Below are positions 41,001 to 44,162 of a stretch of 44,162 bases of DNA, piece after piece (the first letter of the stretch is position 1; each line of letters opens with the position of its first letter). A model generated the notes under the pieces. It worked only from the letters and a program-made list of their open reading frames with translations. It was not told the DNA's origin and made no database searches. Both the position numbers and the translations under genes were made by a program. This stretch comes from Bacteroidales bacterium (lineage in GTDB: Bacteria > Bacteroidota > Bacteroidia > Bacteroidales > Muribaculaceae): positions 1 through 44,162 of the forward strand of contig SFFL01000028.1 in the NCBI GenBank assembly GCA_004557825.1. Reading direction: 5' to 3'.

Positions 41001-42383
41001 TTATTCGTTAGCGAAAATGAGTAAGGGGAGAGCACCGTGCAGATATTCGATGCCGTCGAGGGTGGCCAGTACCGGCTGCTTGTTGCCGTATAGTGTAAGT
41101 TTGGCGGTGAGCAGCGTGGTGGTGAGTTTTACTTCGAGTGATGCTCCACAGGGAAGCCCGGCAGCCTTTTGCAACTCATTTCCGGCAGGGATGTCGATTA
41201 CTCCGGCGATGCAAGCCCGGTGGAAGAGCGAACTGTAGTCGGAATTGTTGCCGAAGGTGAAGCCGCCGTTAAGTCCTTGTAGGAAGTACCCGTCGGTGTA
41301 GCCGTAGGTCAGCGTCTGGTCGTCGCGGGTGTATGTATAGCAGGTGGTCTCCGGGTCGAGAATGGCAAAGCCGTCGGTATAGTTCTGAAGACGCTTTATG
41401 GCTTGGTCGCCATCTTCAGCCGACATTGCAGTGACGCTGGCCAGATTCCATACAGAGGGGGAGAGGATGTTGTCGGTGTTCAAAGATCCGGCCGGACGAC
41501 CGTAGAAGAGCGTGGTGCCCGTGCGCGACATTGCCACATCGCCGGGGAAATAATTGCTGATAAGGTCTTCAATCCCAAACAGTTTGGCGTCGCTCCCCTG
41601 CAAACCGGAGGCGATGACCACAGAGGCGCCCTGCGGCACAAACTTCAGCGCGTCGGGGTCAATCTGACCGGCGATACGACTGCCGATGGAGTCGGTTGTG
41701 CCGTCGGAATTCAGGATTTCCAGGCGGGTATTGAGCGCGTGCTCGGTGAAGCGAGCTGCTGCACGTATCCATTTCCCTTTCATCTTGCTGCCGTAAATCG
41801 CTGAGCCGGAGGCAACCACGCGCACGGCGTCGTCGCGCTCCAGAAAGTCGCGCAGGAAAGAGGTCTTGGCTATGTTGTCGTTGCTTTTCCCCTGGCCGGC
41901 GGGCTTGATGGTCTCGGCGTCGGGGGCAATGATGCACAGACTGTTGCCTATGGCCACCAGTCTGTGTCCGATGGTGTAAGTCTTGTAGTCGCTGAAATCT
42001 TCTGCAGGGTCACGGAAGCCGGAAAGCTTGTCGGTGAGAGTCTCTTCGTCGGTGACTTTCAGAATCAGAGCGCTGTATCTTTTTGTGTTGGTGTAGAGCA
42101 CGGCGCACTCCGGGTCGACGGCTCCCGTGGGGAGCACGGCCGCGATGGCGCGCATCATCGGCGCAGGCATAATTGTGGCTATGGCGTTTTCCGCGGCGGG
42201 AGTCATATTGCCTGTTGCATCGTTGATGCGGTCGCCATAGGCTTCCGCAATATCATTGAGGTTGATTGCCACCACGCGTGTTACCCCGTCGGGGATGGCG
42301 TCGATGGGTGAATCGATGGTTGTGTGTCCGCAGGACGCAAGAAGCAGCAGCGCCATCAGTGATATGACAAACCTGCATCTCAT
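41001..42383 (-). CDS. DUF4836-like lipoprotein
   Basis: The 460-residue protein has a signal peptide with lipobox LLASC (Cys near residue 18), so it is an exported lipoprotein. The opening of the mature part (IPDGVTRVVAINLNDIAEAYG) and a later ALKFVPQGASVVIASGL are reminiscent of DUF4836 proteins of Bacteroidales, in which two related halves are described. I am not certain of the assignment. It precedes the ABC ATPase gene by 34 nt on the same strand, so it may be a client or partner of that transporter. Confidence 0.6.
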   Translation of the reverse strand: MRCRFVISLMALLLLASCGHTTIDSPIDAIPDGVTRVVAINLNDIAEAYGDRINDATGNMTPAAENAIATIMPAPMMRAIAAVLPTGAVDPECAVLYTNTKRYSALILKVTDEETLTDKLSGFRDPAEDFSDYKTYTIGHRLVAIGNSLCIIAPDAETIKPAGQGKSNDNIAKTSFLRDFLERDDAVRVVASGSAIYGSKMKGKWIRAAARFTEHALNTRLEILNSDGTTDSIGSRIAGQIDPDALKFVPQGASVVIASGLQGSDAKLFGIEDLISNYFPGDVAMSRTGTTLFYGRPAGSLNTDNILSPSVWNLASVTAMSAEDGDQAIKRLQNYTDGFAILDPETTCYTYTRDDQTLTYGYTDGYFLQGLNGGFTFGNNSDYSSLFHRACIAGVIDIPAGNELQKAAGLPCGASLEVKLTTTLLTAKLTLYGNKQPVLATLDGIEYLHGALPLLIFANE

Positions 42384-42489
42384 AATACTTAACTGTTACT
42401 TTGGCTTTGCCAATAGATTATATATAATATATGTGTTAACGTTTGTCGTATGGTCGCGTAAATTTTACCGACTTGAGGCAAAGTTTTTG

Positions 42490-42497
42490 CAAAGATA
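42490..42497 (-). promoter_or_regulatory. candidate -7 promoter element for the DUF4836-like/ABC genes
   Basis: Minus-strand TATCTTTG matches TAnnTTTG, 107 nt ahead of the start codon. The -33 box is not clear. Confidence 0.4.
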
Positions 42498-42520
42498 CGC
42501 CCTTTTCAGAATATTTGTTG

Positions 42521-42528
42521 TATTTTTG
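42521..42528 (+). promoter_or_regulatory. candidate -7 promoter element for the 5'-nucleotidase gene
   Basis: TATTTTTG ends 33 nt ahead of the start codon. It is divergent from the minus-strand element at 42490-42497, only about 30 nt away. No TTTG is found at normal spacing. Confidence 0.5.
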
Positions 42529-42561
42529 TGAGTAAATAATCACCGAAAAAGAAAATTTCTT

Positions 42562-44064
42562 ATGAAGCGAATACCTCTTTTGATTATATCGTTGGCATTT
42601 CTGCTGGGCTGCGGTTATGCCGATGCCGAAAAACTTGTGATTTTGCAGACCAACGATACTCACAGCCAGCTCGACCCTACCGACAAGGGCTTTGGCGGAG
42701 TGCAGCGCCGTAAGGTGTTTATCGACAGCGTCAGGGCTGCCGAGCCGAATGTGCTGCTCGTTGATGCGGGCGATGCCGTGCAGGGCACACTTTTCTTCAC
42801 ACTCTATGGCGGCCAGGTGGAAATGAAGGTAATGAATCAGCTTGGTTACGACCTGGCGGTGCTGGGCAATCATGATTTCGACAATGGCGTGGACTCGCTT
42901 CGTCGAAATGTGGCTTTGAGCAATGCTCAGTGGCTCGCGTCGAATTATAAATTCGCCGACGATTCGCTTGCCCGGTTGTTTCAGCCCTATAAGATTTATG
43001 ATTACAACGGCAAAAAGGTGGGTTTCATTGGCATGAACCTCAATCCCAAAGGGATGATTGCCGAAGGGAACGCCGATGGAGTGAAATATCTCGACGCTAT
43101 TGACGCTGCCAACGCTACCGCCTGGTGGCTGAAAACCAGAAAGGATGTCGACTTGGTTGTGGCTCTGTCGCATCTTGGCTATGAGGATGTGCCCTCGCCC
43201 AGCGACCGCGACATAGTGTCTCACTCGAAGAATATCGACATTGTGCTTGGCGGCCATTCTCACTCGCTGATTCAGCCCGGGTCGGGGCGCGAATGGGTGC
43301 GCAACGCCAAGGGTGTGCCTGTGCTCGTTGCGCAGAACGGGAAATCGGGCGAATACATCACCGAAGTTACGGTGGATCTCGATAGTATCGGTCTGAAACT
43401 TCCGTCATCGCGTCAGGTGCGTCTCGGCAAGGATTACGATCGTGCCTTTGACCAGCAGCTTGAGGCGGTCATTCAGCCTTATCGCAAAGGTGTGGACCAA
43501 CTGATGAACAAGGTTATCGGTAAAACCGCACGCGCTCTCCCCAACAACGAGCCGGGTCTGCTGAATTTCGTTAGCGACTTTGTGGCTCAGCGTGGCAGCG
43601 AACTCGCAGGTAAACCTGTCGATGCCGCATTGCTCAATGTCGGCAGTCTGCGTCGCGGTCTGCCCAAGGGAAAGATTACTCAGGGGCAGATAATATCGAT
43701 GCAACCCTTTAATAATAAGGTGGTGGTTCTCAATCTTAAAGGTGTCGACCTGATTAATGCAATGGAGATATATGCCGCTCGTGGCGGCGATGGCGTCAGC
43801 TCGGCGCTCGATGTGCTGTTCGACCCCAAGTCGGGCAACACGGTTAAGATTACTCTTGATGGCAAACCCATCGATCCCGACCGCACCTATCGCATCGCCA
43901 CAATCGACTATCTTGCCAATGGCGGCGACTATATGACGCCCTTGACCAACGGCAAAGTCATCGCCCGCTCCTCCAATATCGTCTACGACGACCTTATCTC
44001 CTACATCCGCACTTTCCGCAAGCCCATCAACCCCTCCAATAAGGCTCGCGTCCGCCCGCTTTAG
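42562..44064 (+). CDS. bifunctional metallophosphatase / 5'-nucleotidase
   Basis: The 500-residue protein has an N-terminal signal (MKRIPLLIISLAFLLGC), probably a lipoprotein signal. The metallophosphatase domain (about 25-240) shows the metal ligands in order: LQTNDTHSQL, VDAGDAVQGT, VLGNHDFDNG, LSHLGYED and LGGHSHSL. The C-terminal nucleotide-binding domain (about 300-490) includes LNVGSLRRGLPKGKIT, FNNKVVVLNLKG and TIDYLANGGDYM. It would hydrolyse nucleoside 5'-phosphates or related sugars outside the inner membrane for phosphate and nucleoside salvage. Both domains are present in one chain. Confidence 0.92.
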   Translation: MKRIPLLIISLAFLLGCGYADAEKLVILQTNDTHSQLDPTDKGFGGVQRRKVFIDSVRAAEPNVLLVDAGDAVQGTLFFTLYGGQVEMKVMNQLGYDLAVLGNHDFDNGVDSLRRNVALSNAQWLASNYKFADDSLARLFQPYKIYDYNGKKVGFIGMNLNPKGMIAEGNADGVKYLDAIDAANATAWWLKTRKDVDLVVALSHLGYEDVPSPSDRDIVSHSKNIDIVLGGHSHSLIQPGSGREWVRNAKGVPVLVAQNGKSGEYITEVTVDLDSIGLKLPSSRQVRLGKDYDRAFDQQLEAVIQPYRKGVDQLMNKVIGKTARALPNNEPGLLNFVSDFVAQRGSELAGKPVDAALLNVGSLRRGLPKGKITQGQIISMQPFNNKVVVLNLKGVDLINAMEIYAARGGDGVSSALDVLFDPKSGNTVKITLDGKPIDPDRTYRIATIDYLANGGDYMTPLTNGKVIARSSNIVYDDLISYIRTFRKPINPSNKARVRPL

Positions 44065-44162
44065 CTCCGGCCCCTGCCAGCTGCGCTCTGCCTCTCGCCC
44101 TGCCCCCGCCTGCTGCGCCCTGCCTTCCGGGCTGCCTCCACCCGCCTTCTGCGCTCGCTTTT
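44065..44162. other. C-rich low-complexity tail at the window edge
   Basis: After the 5'-nucleotidase stop the plus strand is dominated by CCCTGCC, CTGCGCY and CTGCCTYC words. No frame looks like a gene. It may be the start of a repeat array or a pyrimidine-rich spacer, cut by the window. Confidence 0.4.

Overview
The window looks like chromosomal DNA from a gut-type Bacteroidales, most plausibly a Muribaculaceae member. The evidence is a moderately high GC content, lipoproteins whose signal peptide ends in Ser-Cys followed by Gly/Asp, Bacteroidota-type promoter elements (TTTG about 19 nt upstream of TAnnTTTG), a serine palmitoyltransferase, T9SS-like C-terminal tails on secreted proteases, and the gene order nusB-yajC-ybbR-coaE. 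Family-level placement is inference. No prophage, plasmid gene, insertion sequence or CRISPR array was found.

Region 1-3250 (minus strand) is a hexuronate / 2-keto-3-deoxygluconate operon: kdgK, eda, a broken hexuronate transporter, a truncated uxuA and the start of an SDR oxidoreductase. The transporter carries a TAG in place of an expected Trp codon near its start. About 100 codons in, it runs directly into the C-terminal 240 codons of uxuA, so the operon has lost uptake and mannonate dehydration while kdgK and eda remain intact. Region 3585-6800 (plus) holds nagB, a PIG-L-type deacetylase homologue and a lipoprotein galactose mutarotase, a small sugar-catabolism cluster. Region 7180-11700 holds two overlapping secreted subtilisin-like proteases, followed by a lone lipoprotein of unknown function.

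Region 13000-26800 is almost entirely minus strand: FKBP lipoprotein, LemA, glycyl-tRNA synthetase, a PIF1-like helicase with a C-terminal helix-turn-helix, a 58-residue histone H1-like protein, threonine dehydratase, an NfnAB-like ferredoxin/NADPH flavoprotein pair, tRNA-Leu(UAG), serine palmitoyltransferase and an M3 dipeptidyl carboxypeptidase. The intergenic spaces here are unusually rich in short tandem duplications, and three of them copy the last codons and stop region of the adjacent gene. A 141-bp near-perfect inverted-repeat element lies at 13175-13315.

Region 26890-29700 (plus) has a thioesterase, dprA and a nucleoside phosphorylase. Region 29766-42383 (minus) has a TetR-type regulator with a textbook Bacteroidota promoter, DUF2851, coaE, ybbR/cdaR, yajC, nusB, a lipoprotein, a (p)ppGpp synthetase with a dead hydrolase domain, an ABC permease/ATPase pair and a DUF4836-like lipoprotein. 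A 5'-nucleotidase closes the window on the plus strand. The strongest unusual signals are the decayed hexuronate operon, an internal duplication inside NusB, the gene-3'-end tandem duplications, and the large palindromic element.
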